This document shows, piece by piece, positions 1-10,932 of a stretch of 33,116 nt of DNA. The translations under genes were made by a program, and so were the position numbers. Each line of letters opens with the position of its first letter. Position 1 is the stretch's first letter. Origin of the DNA: Roseomonas sp. (lineage in GTDB: Bacteria > Pseudomonadota > Alphaproteobacteria > Acetobacterales > Acetobacteraceae); NCBI GenBank assembly GCA_028288745.1, contig JAQGHX010000037.1, positions 1-33,116 on the forward strand, read 5' to 3'. A model generated the notes under the pieces. That model was not told the DNA's origin and made no database searches. It was given only the letters and a program-made list of their open reading frames with translations.

Positions 1-873
1 CATGGCGCAACGCTGGTGCTGCAGGCGCGGTTCGAGGCGGGCGAGGCTCTGGAGTTGATCGAACGCCACGGCTGCACCTCGCTCTACACCCTGCCCGGCA
101 TGACGGACGCGATGGTGCGCCACGAGAAGTTCCGGCCGGAGCGCACGCGTACCCTGCGCCGTGGCATGACCATCGGCAGTCCGCAGGACGTTGTGAAGGC
201 CGCGACCACGCTCGGCGCCAGCGGCATCTGCAACATCTACGGCTCCAGCGAGACCGGCGGCAATTGCTGCGTCACGCAACATGACTGGCCGTTGGAGCAC
301 CGTGCCAACAGCCAGGGAAGGCCGCTGCCCGGCGTCGAGATGCGCATCGTCTCGGTCGAGACAGGCGAACCTGTCGCCGCCGGCGAAGCCGGCGTGGCCG
401 AGGTGCGTGGGCCATACGTGATGCGTGGCTATGTCGGCGGCAGCGCGCAGCACAATGCGACGGCCTTTACTGCGGATGGCTGGTTCCGCACCGGCGATAT
501 CGGGCTGCTGACGGCAGAGGGGGAATTCAATTTCCTCGGCCGTGACAACGAGATGATCAAGCGGGCCGGCATCAACGTCTCCCCCGCCGAGGTGGAGGAC
601 GTACTGATGCAGCATAGCGGCGTGGCGCAGGCCGGTGTGGTCGGTGTGCCCTCGGCCGAGCGGGGGGAGGTTATCGTGGCCTTCGTGGTGCCCATGGCAG
701 GCGTGGAACTGACCGCGCAGCAATTGACGGCGCATTGCCGTGCTGTCGCTTCCAGCTACAAGGTGCCGGACCTGTTCGAGATTCTGGAAACCCTGCCCAC
801 CACTGTCACTGGCAAGCTGATGCGGCGCGAGCTGAAGACGGCCGCCGCCCGGCTGGTCGGCGCGGACGCCTGA
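1..873 (+). CDS. Acyl-CoA synthetase (AMP-forming), C-terminal part, 5' truncated by window edge
   Basis: The reading frame is open from base 1, so the gene starts upstream; 290 residues are visible. It belongs to the adenylate-forming (ANL) family, which activates a carboxylic acid with ATP and then forms its CoA thioester. Visible core motifs are the YGSSETGG loop (adenine/substrate contacts), WFRTGDIG (the Asp that binds the ribose hydroxyls), the GRDNEMIKRAGINVSPAEVE hinge, and near the C-terminus TVTGKLMRRELK, which carries the conserved catalytic lysine. A final protein of about 500-550 residues would be usual, so roughly the N-terminal 45% is missing. It ends 3 bases before the cyclase gene, suggesting one transcript. 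The family is certain; the acid substrate is unknown. Confidence 0.9.
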   Translation, partial: HGATLVLQARFEAGEALELIERHGCTSLYTLPGMTDAMVRHEKFRPERTRTLRRGMTIGSPQDVVKAATTLGASGICNIYGSSETGGNCCVTQHDWPLEHRANSQGRPLPGVEMRIVSVETGEPVAAGEAGVAEVRGPYVMRGYVGGSAQHNATAFTADGWFRTGDIGLLTAEGEFNFLGRDNEMIKRAGINVSPAEVEDVLMQHSGVAQAGVVGVPSAERGEVIVAFVVPMAGVELTAQQLTAHCRAVASSYKVPDLFEILETLPTTVTGKLMRRELKTAAARLVGADA

Positions 874-876
874 AGC

Positions 877-1752
877 ATGGCGAAGGAAGCCTGGCAGCGC
901 TGGGGTGCGGAGGATGAGGTCGGCGCACCGAATCTGATCGGGCGCGAGCAGGTGCGGCTGGCGGCTTCCCTCGTACGAACGGGCCAGGTGCTGAGTCTGG
1001 CGCAACCGCTCTCCGCGGCGCTGCCGGTGCCGGCCCACCGCGCCGGTCTGCAGCATTTTATGGGCCGGGATGGCGGCGACTACGCGGCGGGTGCCAAGCG
1101 CCCGGGCGGCTTCCAGTTCGCCGAGGATACGGTGGTGCTGCCGTTGCACCTCGGCACGCATCTGGATGCGCTGTGCCATGCCTGGTGCGAGGACCATCTC
1201 TATAACGGTTTCCCCGGCGCGACGGTGCGCAGCACGACCCGGGCGCTGCGGTGTGGCGCCGAGAAGATGCCGCCCCTGGTCACGCGCGGCCTGCTGCTGG
1301 ACCTGGTGGCGCTGCGCGGCGGCCCTCTGCCGGGCGATGCCTCGATCGGGCGGGACGAGCTTCAGGCAGCGGCCCGGCATGCCTGCGTGGAACCACGCGA
1401 GGGCGATGCTGTCCTGATCCGCACCGGCTGGCTGGAAGCGCAGGCGCCCGGCGCCACGGTGGACTTCACCCGAGAGCCCGGTATCGATACCAGCGCGGCG
1501 GAATGGCTGGCGGAATCTGGCGTCGCGCTGGTGGGTGCTGATAACTTTGCCATCGAGGTTCTGCCCTTCCCGGCCGGTACCGTGTTTCCTGTGCACCAGC
1601 GCCTGATCCGCGATTACGGTGTGCCATTGCTGGAGGGCATGGTGCTGCGGCCGCTGGCGGAAGCCGGCGCGAGCGCCTTCCTGTTCGTCGCGGCGGCCTT
1701 GCCGCTGGTAGGCGCGACCGGAAGCCCGTTGAACCCGGTGGCCGTGCTGTGA
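877..1752 (+). CDS. Cyclase family protein (kynurenine formamidase-like metal hydrolase)
   Basis: This 291-residue protein of the cyclase superfamily (Pfam Cyclase) is expected to be a cytosolic metal-dependent amidase or lactonase-type hydrolase. The signature HLGTHLDALCHAW at residues 91-103 supplies the usual metal ligands H91, H95, D97 and H101. Relatives act as kynurenine formamidase, isatin hydrolase or on other cyclic amides and lactones; the specific substrate is not identifiable. The ATG at 877 lies 3 bases after the synthetase stop. Its own stop overlaps the GTG of the alcohol dehydrogenase (GTGA), indicating translational coupling. A ring-opening role would suit the neighbouring oxidation and CoA-ligation genes, but that is inference. 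Confidence 0.85.
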   Translation: MAKEAWQRWGAEDEVGAPNLIGREQVRLAASLVRTGQVLSLAQPLSAALPVPAHRAGLQHFMGRDGGDYAAGAKRPGGFQFAEDTVVLPLHLGTHLDALCHAWCEDHLYNGFPGATVRSTTRALRCGAEKMPPLVTRGLLLDLVALRGGPLPGDASIGRDELQAAARHACVEPREGDAVLIRTGWLEAQAPGATVDFTREPGIDTSAAEWLAESGVALVGADNFAIEVLPFPAGTVFPVHQRLIRDYGVPLLEGMVLRPLAEAGASAFLFVAAALPLVGATGSPLNPVAVL

Positions 1753-2792
1753 AGGCCATGGTGGTGCGCCATACCGGCGGGCCGGAAGCTCTCGTGCTGG
1801 AAACCCTGCCCGATCCGGCACCGGCCCCGCACGAGGTGGTGGTGGCGGTCGCGCATTGCGGCGTGTGCTTCCACGACGTCGTCGCCCGTAACGGCACCTT
1901 GAAGGCTGGCGTGCAGACGCCCTTTATCCCGGGCCATGAGATCGCCGGCACGGTGGTGGCCCTGGGACACGAAACGCGGAGCTTCCGGATCGGCGACCGC
2001 GTGGCTACGACGCAGCGCTTCCATGTCTGCGGCCATTGCCGATACTGCCGCACGGCACGCGAGCCGCTCTGCGCCGAAGCCGTGTTCATCGGCGACAAGG
2101 GGCTGAATGGCGGCTACGCCGAGTATGTGGTGGTGGAGGCGGAAAGCCTCATCGCCGTGCCGGAGAGCGTGCCGCTGGACGCCGCCAGCATCGCGGCCTG
2201 CGCCATTGGCACTGCTTTCCACGCCGTGGTGGCAGTCGGGCAGGTGCGGCCGGCGGAGACGGTGCTGGTCACCGGGGCAGGCGGCGGCGTCGGCATCCAT
2301 GCCGTGCAGCTCGCCCGCGCCGCCGGCGCCACCGTACTCGCCGAAACCGGCTCCGCCAGCAAGGTGGACGCCCTGCGCGAAGCCGGCGCCCACGCGGTCA
2401 TCCTGCATGCGCGCGGCGAGGACTTTTCCGCGGCCATACGCGACGTGACGGACGGCGAGGGCGTGGACGTGGTGGTCGACACAGTCGGCACGCCGGTCTT
2501 CACCGCCACCCGCCGCTCGTTGGCGCGGGGCGGGCGCTGGGTGATGGTGGGGCAACTCACCGGCGATTTCGTGCCGTTCAACCCTGCCCAGTTATTCCTG
2601 AAAGGAATCTCCCTGCTCAGCAGCACCAGCGTGACCCGTGACGAACTCCGCCGTTGCCTGGCGCTGCTGGCGGGGGGCAGTATTCATGCCGTGCTGGCCG
2701 ATGCACTGCCGCTTGCCGCCGCCGCGGAAGCCCACCGGCGCCTGGAGGCCGGCACCGCCCTGGGCCGTATCACCCTGGTACCGGGAGGCTGA
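1749..2792 (+). CDS. Zinc-dependent alcohol dehydrogenase (MDR superfamily)
   Basis: This 347-residue medium-chain dehydrogenase/reductase oxidises an alcohol or reduces an aldehyde or ketone with NAD(P). The catalytic zinc site is visible as C37 in HCGVC and H63/E64 in PGHE. The structural zinc lobe has all four cysteines (C94, C97, C100, C108). The nucleotide-binding turn is GAGGGVG followed by HAVQLARAAGA. The GTG start at 1749 overlaps the upstream stop by four bases; an in-frame ATG at 1758 is the alternative. It precedes livH by 2 bases, so it sits inside the transport operon and probably acts on an alcohol intermediate of the imported compound. Family assignment is strong, substrate unknown. 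Confidence 0.9.
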   Translation: MKAMVVRHTGGPEALVLETLPDPAPAPHEVVVAVAHCGVCFHDVVARNGTLKAGVQTPFIPGHEIAGTVVALGHETRSFRIGDRVATTQRFHVCGHCRYCRTAREPLCAEAVFIGDKGLNGGYAEYVVVEAESLIAVPESVPLDAASIAACAIGTAFHAVVAVGQVRPAETVLVTGAGGGVGIHAVQLARAAGATVLAETGSASKVDALREAGAHAVILHARGEDFSAAIRDVTDGEGVDVVVDTVGTPVFTATRRSLARGGRWVMVGQLTGDFVPFNPAQLFLKGISLLSSTSVTRDELRRCLALLAGGSIHAVLADALPLAAAAEAHRRLEAGTALGRITLVPGG

Positions 2793-2794
2793 GC

Positions 2795-3730
2795 ATGTTC
2801 ATCGAGTCCTTCCTTCAGGCCACGGTCGCGGGGCTCACCGTCGGTGCGATCTACGGACTGACCTGCGTTGGCCTGGCGCTGATCTTCGGCATCATGCGGG
2901 TCATCAATTTCGCCCAGGGCGACTTCATGATGGTGGGAATGTATCTCGCCGTCGGCCTCTCGGCGCTGCTGGCTTCGGCGGGGCTCGCGGCGCCCTTTGT
3001 CGCGGCGCTCCTGGTGGCTCCCGTCCTGTTCATCGCCGGAGCGCTGCTGCACCGCTTTCTCGTCTCCCGCACCACCGGCCTGCAATCCGTCGGCCTCTCG
3101 GCGGATGGGCATCAGGCGCAGCTGATTCTCACCCTGGGCATCGCGCTGGTTCTGCAGAACGGCGCAATGATCCTGCTGGGCTCAACGCCCTTGGCGGTGG
3201 TTTCGCCACTATCTTCCTCCGCCTGGGAGGTGCCGCTGATGTATGATGATTTCAGCACATTGTTCCTGAACAAGGCCCGCACCATCGGCGCCGTGGTCAG
3301 CCTGGGCGTGGCGCTGGTGCTGTTCCGGCTGATCCGTACCACCCATCTTGGCAAGTCGCTGCGCGCCTCGGCCGACAACCCGGAAGCCGCGACCTACATG
3401 GGCATCGACGTGGACCGGGCGCACCGCATCGCTTTCGGACTGGGCACCGCCGTCGCGGGCGTGGCCGGCGGGCTGATCGTGCTGTCCTATCCGGTGCAGC
3501 CCTTCGTCGGCACGGAATTCGTGATCATCATGTATGCGGGCGTGGTGCTTGGCGGCATCGGCAGCATCACCGGCGCCTTCTGGGGCGGCATGGTGATCGG
3601 GCTGGTGCAGCAGCTTTCCATTCTCGTGCTGCCACTTCAGCTGCAGAATACGCTGGTCTTCCTGGTCTTCGTGCTGATCCTGCTGCTGCGGCCGCAGGGC
3701 CTGTTCGGCCGCAGCGTGGAACGGGCCTGA
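2795..3730 (+). CDS. livH: Branched-chain amino acid-type ABC transporter permease LivH
   Basis: This 311-residue integral inner-membrane permease of the LivH family forms half of the translocation channel of a hydrophobic-amino-acid-type ABC importer. The N-terminal GLTVGAIYGLTCVGLALIFG and VINFAQGDFMM motifs are diagnostic, and several hydrophobic spans follow. Near the C-terminus, VVLGGIGSITGAFWGG matches the loop that contacts the ATPase. The ATG at 2795 is chosen because it lies 2 bases after the dehydrogenase stop and begins at the first membrane helix; the frame is open further upstream but would overlap that gene. Members of this family import amino acids, aromatic acids, amides or urea, so the substrate cannot be assumed to be leucine. 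Confidence 0.93.
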   Translation: MFIESFLQATVAGLTVGAIYGLTCVGLALIFGIMRVINFAQGDFMMVGMYLAVGLSALLASAGLAAPFVAALLVAPVLFIAGALLHRFLVSRTTGLQSVGLSADGHQAQLILTLGIALVLQNGAMILLGSTPLAVVSPLSSSAWEVPLMYDDFSTLFLNKARTIGAVVSLGVALVLFRLIRTTHLGKSLRASADNPEAATYMGIDVDRAHRIAFGLGTAVAGVAGGLIVLSYPVQPFVGTEFVIIMYAGVVLGGIGSITGAFWGGMVIGLVQQLSILVLPLQLQNTLVFLVFVLILLLRPQGLFGRSVERA

Positions 3731-3733
3731 GCC

Positions 3734-5480
<1,747 letters not shown>

Positions 5481-5494
<14 letters not shown>

Positions 5495-6182
5495 GAATCT
5501 CGAGGTCCGCTACGGCGGGTCCCAGGCACTGCGCGGCACCTCGCTGGAGGTGCGGGCAGGCGAGCTGGTGGCGGTGGTCGGGCCGAATGGTGCTGGCAAG
5601 ACCACGCTGTTCAAGGCCATATCCGGCACCGTGCCGGCCACCGGGCGGGTGACGTTCGAGGGCGCGGACCTGCTCGCCATGCCGGCGAAGCGGCGCGCGC
5701 ATCTCGGCATTGCCCATGTGCCCGAAGGCCGGAAAATCTTTCCCAGTATGAGCGTGCTGGAGAACCTGGAAATGGGCGGCTCCACCGATGCCGGCCGCGC
5801 CGGCCGGGTGCGCGCGTTCGAGCGCATCTTCGCGATGTTTCCGATCCTGGCCGAGCGGCGGGCGCAACTCGCGGGAACGCTGTCCGGCGGGCAGCAGCAG
5901 ATGCTGGCGATCGGCCGGGCGCTCGCATCCTGCCCCCGGCTGCTGATGCTGGACGAACCCTCCATGGGCCTCTCGCCCGTCATGGCCGACACCATCTTCG
6001 ATGCGGTGCGCGAGATCCGTCGCGAAGGTGGGGTGACCATCCTGCTGGTGGAACAACGCGTCACGGACGCGCTGGAGGATTGCGATCGTGGCTACGTGCT
6101 GGAGGGCGGCCGCGTCGTGATGAGCGGCCCGCCGTCCGAACTATCCCCCGAAAAGCTTCGCCGTGCCTACCTGGGCATGTGA
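5481..6182 (+). CDS. livF: Branched-chain amino acid-type ABC transporter ATPase LivF
   Basis: This 233-residue cytoplasmic ATPase pairs with the LivG domain of the preceding fusion. Walker A is GPNGAGKTT (from residue 34) and the ABC signature is LSGGQQQMLAIGRALA (from residue 134). Walker B/D-loop is LLMLDEPSMGLSP and the switch histidine position reads VEQR, as usual in LivF. The VPEGRKIFPSMSVLENLEMG segment is highly characteristic of LivF. The ATG at 5481 is the start because it begins at the conserved MLKVENLEVRYG; the open frame upstream is overlap with livG. The 14-base overlap implies coupled translation. The next gene, the binding protein, follows after 17 bases. Confidence 0.93.
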
Positions 6183-6199
6183 GTGGGAGAAGAAACGTC

Positions 6200-7441
6200 A
6201 TGAACAATAAGATCCTGACCCGTCGTGGCCTCGGCCGTATCGCCGTCATCGCCAGTGCCGCCGGCCTCGCCCGGCCGGCACTGGCCCAGGCGCCGCGGGA
6301 GATCAAAATCGGCCTCGTCACGCCGCTGAGCGGCGCCTGGGCCAAATCCGGCGAACTGTCCCGCATGGGCATGGAAATGGCGGTCGACGAGGTCAACCGG
6401 GACGGCGGCATCAAGTCGCTCGGCGGGGCCAGGCTCCGGCTGGTGACAGGCGATTGCGGCGACAGCCCGGAAAAGGCGAAGAGCGCAGCGCAGCGCCTGC
6501 TGTCGCAGGAACCCGACATCGTCGGCGGCGCCGGTGCCTATGTTTCCTCCTTCACCCTGGCGGTGACGGAAGTGACGGAACGCGCGGGCGTGCCCTGGTT
6601 CACGCTGTCCTATGCCGATGCCATCACCAACCGCGGCTTCCGCTACGTCTACCAGACCTCGCCCACGGCGCAGACCCAGGCCGAGGAAGGCCTGCCCACG
6701 CTGGTGGAACTGGCGGAGAAGACCACGGGCCGCAAGCCGACGCGCCTTGGCATTGTCATGGATAACACCGCGTCGCCGGTGAACTTCACGCGGGGCCTGC
6801 GCGATGGCGGCGCACAGAAACTCGGCATGCAGATCGTGGTGGACGAGACTTTCACGCCACCGCTCGCGGATGCGGGACCAGTGATGCAGCGGGTGCGCTC
6901 GGCGCGGCCGGATATCCTGCTGCTGCTGCCGACCGCCGTGCCGGACATCAAGCTGACGCTGGAGAAGCTGAACGAGATCGGCCTCGGCAAGGGCCGCCTG
7001 CCGGCCATCAACAATGGCGGCCCGATGGGCTCGCCCGATCTGCTGCGCGTGGTTGGCAAGGACATGCTGGAAGGCGTGATGTTCATCACCGCCACCTGGG
7101 GCAACAAGAACACTCAGGCGCTGAACGATGCCTTCCGGGAGCGTACAGGGGAGGCGTGGATCACCCAGGACAGTCTCTCCAACTACGCCCATGTCATGAT
7201 CCTGCGCGATGCGTTGGAGGCCGCGGCCTCCACCGACCGCGACAAGGTCAATACTGCCATCCGCGCGATGGATTCCACCACCGGAGCGGCGACGTTGTTT
7301 CCCGGTGGCCGCGTGAAGTTCGATGAACGTGGCAGACGCGAAGGCGCCGCGCTGGTCATCGCGCAATGGCAGAATGGCGTGCCCGTTAGTATCTTCCCGG
7401 CGGATTCGGCGGTGGCCCAGCCGATCTGGCCGCGCCGGTAA
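6200..7441 (+). CDS. ABC transporter periplasmic substrate-binding protein (LivK/Peripla_BP_6 type)
   Basis: This 413-residue secreted receptor belongs to the importer encoded just upstream. The N-terminus carries a twin-arginine-like signal (LTRRGLGRIA) and a hydrophobic stretch ending in ARPALA before QAPREIKIG, so export probably by Tat with cleavage near residue 29. The mature protein starts with the type I periplasmic fold signature IKIGLVTPLSGAWAKSGEL, followed by GMEMAVDEVNRDGGIK. The ATG at 6200 is preceded by GGGAGAAG (6185-6192) with a 7-base spacer. At about 410 residues it has usual length for the family, whose members bind amino acids, aromatic acids or amides. The ligand is unknown; the catabolic context suggests a carboxylic or aromatic compound. 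Confidence 0.9.
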   Translation: MNNKILTRRGLGRIAVIASAAGLARPALAQAPREIKIGLVTPLSGAWAKSGELSRMGMEMAVDEVNRDGGIKSLGGARLRLVTGDCGDSPEKAKSAAQRLLSQEPDIVGGAGAYVSSFTLAVTEVTERAGVPWFTLSYADAITNRGFRYVYQTSPTAQTQAEEGLPTLVELAEKTTGRKPTRLGIVMDNTASPVNFTRGLRDGGAQKLGMQIVVDETFTPPLADAGPVMQRVRSARPDILLLLPTAVPDIKLTLEKLNEIGLGKGRLPAINNGGPMGSPDLLRVVGKDMLEGVMFITATWGNKNTQALNDAFRERTGEAWITQDSLSNYAHVMILRDALEAAASTDRDKVNTAIRAMDSTTGAATLFPGGRVKFDERGRREGAALVIAQWQNGVPVSIFPADSAVAQPIWPRR

Positions 7442-7451
7442 GGCCGGCGCC

Positions 7452-8600
7452 ATGTCACGCCTCAGCCTCTTCGCCAAGGGTATTCGGGTCATCGACCTCT
7501 CGGCCTTCCTGCCCGGGCCGCTGGCCAGTCTGTTGCTCGCCGATATGGGAGCGGAGGTGCTGAAGGTCGAGCCGCCCTCTGGCGACATGATGGCGCAGAT
7601 CGGCCCGCGCGATGCCAAGGGCCAGCCGGTCTTCTACGGTGCCGTCAATGCCGGCAAGACCGTGCGCCAGATGGACCTGAAGCAGCCGGAGGCCCGGGAC
7701 GAGTTCCTGACGTTGGTGGCCAGCGCGGACGTGCTGATCGAAGGCTTCCGCCCAGGCGTGATGCGCCGCCTTGGCCTCGACTATCCGGTGCTGCGGGAGG
7801 TCAATCCGCGCCTGATCTATTGTTCGCTGAATGGTTACGGCGCGGAGGGCCCGATGTCACAGGCCGCCGGGCACGACGCCAACTATCTGGCGCTGTCCGG
7901 CATCCTCCACCGTAACGGTTCGGTGGAGCCTTCCTTCTACGACCCACCGCTGGCTGATTCGGCCGGGTCTCTCTTTAGCGTCATCGCCATTCTCGGCGCG
8001 CTGCGGGCCCGGGACGCGGATGGCTGTGGCAGCCGTATCGACATAGGACTGGCGGATGCGGCCATGCCCTTGCAGCTCTTCCCGATCGCCGAGCATGGAG
8101 CAACCGGCGTGGTGCCGCAGCGGGGTGGAGGATTTCTCAACGGTGCCGCCGCCTTCTACCAGGTCTATGCGCTGGGGGACGGGCGGCACGTCATGCTGGG
8201 CGCGGTGGAGCCGAAGTTCTGGTTCGCGTTCTGCCAGGCTGCCGGGCATCCTGAATGGATCTCCCGTCAGCACGATCCCATGCCGCAGCACGCCTTGATC
8301 GCCGATGTGGCGGGTGTACTCGGAACACTGACGCTCAACGAATGTCTTGCCCGCTTCGGCGAGGCGGATTGCTGCCTGAGCCCTGTGCTGGACCTGGGGG
8401 AGGCGCTGGCCTCTCCGCATCACACCGCGAGAGGCGTAGTGCGGAAGGGTCCCGCCGGCGACTGCCAGGCTCTTTTCCCGGCGCATGTGAATGGAGAGGC
8501 CCCGCGTACGCGGCCCCTCCTGCGGCGCCACCCCGGCCACTCCCCCAAGGGCGCTCGGCCGGAGCAACAGATGAACGAGGAGCGCGCATGCCCTACGTAG
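7452..8600 (+). CDS. CaiB/BaiF family protein, probable alpha-methylacyl-CoA racemase
   Basis: This 382-residue protein is a family III CoA-transferase fold. The residues point to the racemase branch: AGHDANYLALSG gives H141/D142, LADSAGS gives D169, and LGAVEPKFW gives E253. These match in spacing and sequence context the catalytic His126, Asp156 and Glu241 of mycobacterial alpha-methylacyl-CoA racemase. True CoA-transferases carry a different context around their catalytic aspartate. A racemase would invert the alpha-methyl centre of 2-methyl-branched acyl-CoAs so that beta-oxidation can continue. The ATG at 7452 is 10 bases after the binding-protein stop; the 3' end overlaps the next gene by 13 bases. 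A CoA-transferase role remains possible. Confidence 0.82.
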   Translation: MSRLSLFAKGIRVIDLSAFLPGPLASLLLADMGAEVLKVEPPSGDMMAQIGPRDAKGQPVFYGAVNAGKTVRQMDLKQPEARDEFLTLVASADVLIEGFRPGVMRRLGLDYPVLREVNPRLIYCSLNGYGAEGPMSQAAGHDANYLALSGILHRNGSVEPSFYDPPLADSAGSLFSVIAILGALRARDADGCGSRIDIGLADAAMPLQLFPIAEHGATGVVPQRGGGFLNGAAAFYQVYALGDGRHVMLGAVEPKFWFAFCQAAGHPEWISRQHDPMPQHALIADVAGVLGTLTLNECLARFGEADCCLSPVLDLGEALASPHHTARGVVRKGPAGDCQALFPAHVNGEAPRTRPLLRRHPGHSPKGARPEQQMNEERACPT

Positions 8601-9742
8601 TGAAACCCGGCGTGATCGGCGTGGCGATCATGCCCCGGATCGAAGGCGACGGACGCTCGCTTGAGGAACTGCTCTACGACGCCACCCAGGCGGTGCTGAA
8701 GGACGCCGGCATCACCATCGAGGATGTCGACGGAATCGTCGTCGCTTCCAACGACCAGTACGACGGTCGCGCCATCTCTATCATGGCTGCCTCCGGCTCG
8801 GTGGGCGGCGTGGATCGCGATATCCTCTCGACTCCCTCGGCCGGCGAGCACGCCTTCGTGCTGGGCGCGCTGCGGGTGGCCTGCGGGCAGTACCGCACGC
8901 AGCTGGTGGTATCCTGGAGCCCCACCGAGGCCTCTTCGATTCCCGAGGCGCAGCGGCTGGCGGCGGACCCGTATTTCCACCGCCGCCTGCCGATGGACGA
9001 GCAGGCCTCCCACGCCCTGCAGGCCAGCGCGCTGATGGCGCAGGTGCCGGGGCTGGATGCTGCGGCCCAGGCGGTGCTGCGTAAGAACCGCGCTAATGGC
9101 GGGCGCGCCTACCCTGATCTGGTGCAGGCACCGGCGCAGAGCGGCAAGCCGACCCGCTGGCCGCTTCCCGCCGACAGCATGGCCCCGCCGGTCACGGGCG
9201 TCGTGGCCATCCTGCTGGCCGGCGAGGACTTCGTTCGCGAACAGGGTCGGACGGATACCGCCTGGATCGCCGGTATGGGCTGGACCACCGAGCCTGCCTT
9301 CCTGGGGGACCGTGACCTGGGCGAGGCCCCCGCTCTGCGCGAGGCCGCACGCCAGGCCTATGCCGAGGCCGGCATCGACAGCCCACTGGATTCCGTGCAG
9401 GTGGCCGAGATCTCCGACGCCACGCCCTTCCAGGAACTGATGGCCTATGAGGCGCTGGGCCTGGCGCCTCGTGGCGAGTGGGCGGCGCTGTCGGAAGACA
9501 ATCGCTTCGGCGCCAACGGTAGCCTGCCGGTGAACCTGTCGGGCGGCGTGACCTGCCTGAACCCCGTATTCTGCACAGGCCTCATCCGTATCGCCGAGGT
9601 TGCCAACCAGGTGAGGGGTCGCGCCGGACGCCACCAGAAGGCGGGGGTCAAGCGCGGGTTGGCGCAGGCCTCCAGCGGCATGGCTATGCAGTACCAGACC
9701 GTAATCGTATTCGACCGCGAAGAGAAAGGAGCCGCGGCATGA
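8588..9742 (+). CDS. Thiolase-fold protein A1, lacking the nucleophilic cysteine
   Basis: This 384-residue member of the thiolase superfamily (SCP2-thiolase/lipid-transfer-like) is the most divergent of three in this window. Where thiolases have a Cys-Ala-Ser-Gly-type nucleophile loop, it reads STPSAGEHAFVLGA (81-94), without cysteine. The C-terminal glycine-rich loop is NLSGGVTCLNP. In the position where its neighbours have a tyrosine (EIYD or ELYA), it reads EISDATPF. It may be a structural or substrate-binding partner of the next thiolase protein rather than an enzyme in its own right. The ATG at 8588 lies inside the end of the racemase-like gene, and its stop overlaps the next ATG (ATGA). 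The fold is confident; the activity is open. Confidence 0.8.
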   Translation: MPYVVKPGVIGVAIMPRIEGDGRSLEELLYDATQAVLKDAGITIEDVDGIVVASNDQYDGRAISIMAASGSVGGVDRDILSTPSAGEHAFVLGALRVACGQYRTQLVVSWSPTEASSIPEAQRLAADPYFHRRLPMDEQASHALQASALMAQVPGLDAAAQAVLRKNRANGGRAYPDLVQAPAQSGKPTRWPLPADSMAPPVTGVVAILLAGEDFVREQGRTDTAWIAGMGWTTEPAFLGDRDLGEAPALREAARQAYAEAGIDSPLDSVQVAEISDATPFQELMAYEALGLAPRGEWAALSEDNRFGANGSLPVNLSGGVTCLNPVFCTGLIRIAEVANQVRGRAGRHQKAGVKRGLAQASSGMAMQYQTVIVFDREEKGAAA

Positions 9743-10914
9743 GCGCGCGCGTCGGCATTATCGGCATCGGGCAATCCGCCTTCAAGGCACGGCGCGACGA
9801 TGCCAGCTACCCCGACCTGGTGCGGGAAGCGGTGGTCACCGCCCTGAACGACGCGAATATGGAACTCGATGATATCGAGGCCGTGGTTTATTCACTTTCG
9901 CCCGATGCCATGGTTGGAATTGGCAATGCGGAGCGGGTGGGGGTGGATGCGGTGGGGGCCCGCAACAAACGGTTCCTGCGCGTCAATACCGGAGGCGCCA
10001 CCGGCATCTCTTCGGTCGCCGCCGCCTATTACCATGTCGCGGCGGGTGCTTGCGATGTCGTGCTGACGGCGGGCGCTGACAAGGTCGGCGAGTGCGGCGA
10101 CAGCCAGACTGTTCTCAACAAGATCTGGGACCCGACCTACGAGCGGCAATTGCCGTTGGGCACCATCAACATGCTGGCCATGTCGGCCGTCCGCTACATG
10201 CACAAGTATGGCATGACGGAAGAGGACATGGCCCGTGTCGTTGTCAAGAACCGCTGGCAGGCCTCGAAGAACCCCAACGCCCACCTTCGTAAGGAGACCA
10301 CGATCGAGGAGGTCTTCGCCTCCCGATACATTTCTTGGCCAGTTAAACTGTTCGACTGCTGCCCGCAGTCCAGCGGCGGCTGCGCGATGGTGCTGGCCTC
10401 CGAGAAGTACATCAAGGATCGTGGTCTGGACGCGGTATGGATTACCGGTGTCGGCCATTGCTCGGAGAGCTATTATCTGGGCGACCGCATGGGCAATGGG
10501 CAGACGGCTGACCACGCTGATGCCTTCGCGTTGCGGGCTTCCTTCGCCCGCGCCTTCAAGATGGCCGGCATCACGGACCCGCGGAAGCAGGTCCAGGTGG
10601 CCGAGCTTTATGCGCCGTTCAGCAACACCGAATTTCATTCCATCGAGGCCGCCGGGCTCGCCGATCTTGGCCAGGCACCGGCCATGATGCGGGAGGGGCG
10701 CTTCCAAATCGGCGGCGACATCCCCGTCAATCCGTCCGGCGGCACGCTCTGCACCAATGCCATCGCCGTTACCGCCATGGTGCGGGTGGCGGAGGTGGCG
10801 CAGCAGGTGCGCGGCCGGGCTGGCGGCCATCAGGTGGAAGGCGCGCGGGTTGGCATCGCCAGCGGAAATGGCGGCGACCACCAGTTCTTCGGCACCATGG
10901 TTATCGAAGCTTAG
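9739..10914 (+). CDS. Thiolase-fold protein A2, lacking the nucleophilic cysteine
   Basis: This 391-residue SCP2-thiolase-like protein is translated from an ATG overlapping the stop of A1. The nucleophile loop is VNTGGATGISSVAAAYY (residues 82-98), with Ala-Thr where the catalytic cysteine-containing segment lies in thiolases. The C-terminal NPSGGTLCTNAIAVTAM loop and VRGRAGGHQV segment are preserved. VAELYAPFSNTE retains a tyrosine at the position occupied by YD in protein B. Proteins of this type next to a DUF35 partner include the retro-aldolases of steroid side-chain degradation (Ltp2 with ChsH2). A1, A2 and the following DUF35 protein probably form one complex. Aldol cleavage rather than thiolysis is inferred from the missing cysteine. 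Confidence 0.85.
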   Translation: MSARVGIIGIGQSAFKARRDDASYPDLVREAVVTALNDANMELDDIEAVVYSLSPDAMVGIGNAERVGVDAVGARNKRFLRVNTGGATGISSVAAAYYHVAAGACDVVLTAGADKVGECGDSQTVLNKIWDPTYERQLPLGTINMLAMSAVRYMHKYGMTEEDMARVVVKNRWQASKNPNAHLRKETTIEEVFASRYISWPVKLFDCCPQSSGGCAMVLASEKYIKDRGLDAVWITGVGHCSESYYLGDRMGNGQTADHADAFALRASFARAFKMAGITDPRKQVQVAELYAPFSNTEFHSIEAAGLADLGQAPAMMREGRFQIGGDIPVNPSGGTLCTNAIAVTAMVRVAEVAQQVRGRAGGHQVEGARVGIASGNGGDHQFFGTMVIEA

Positions 10915-10932
10915 AAACAGAGGAATACGGAA

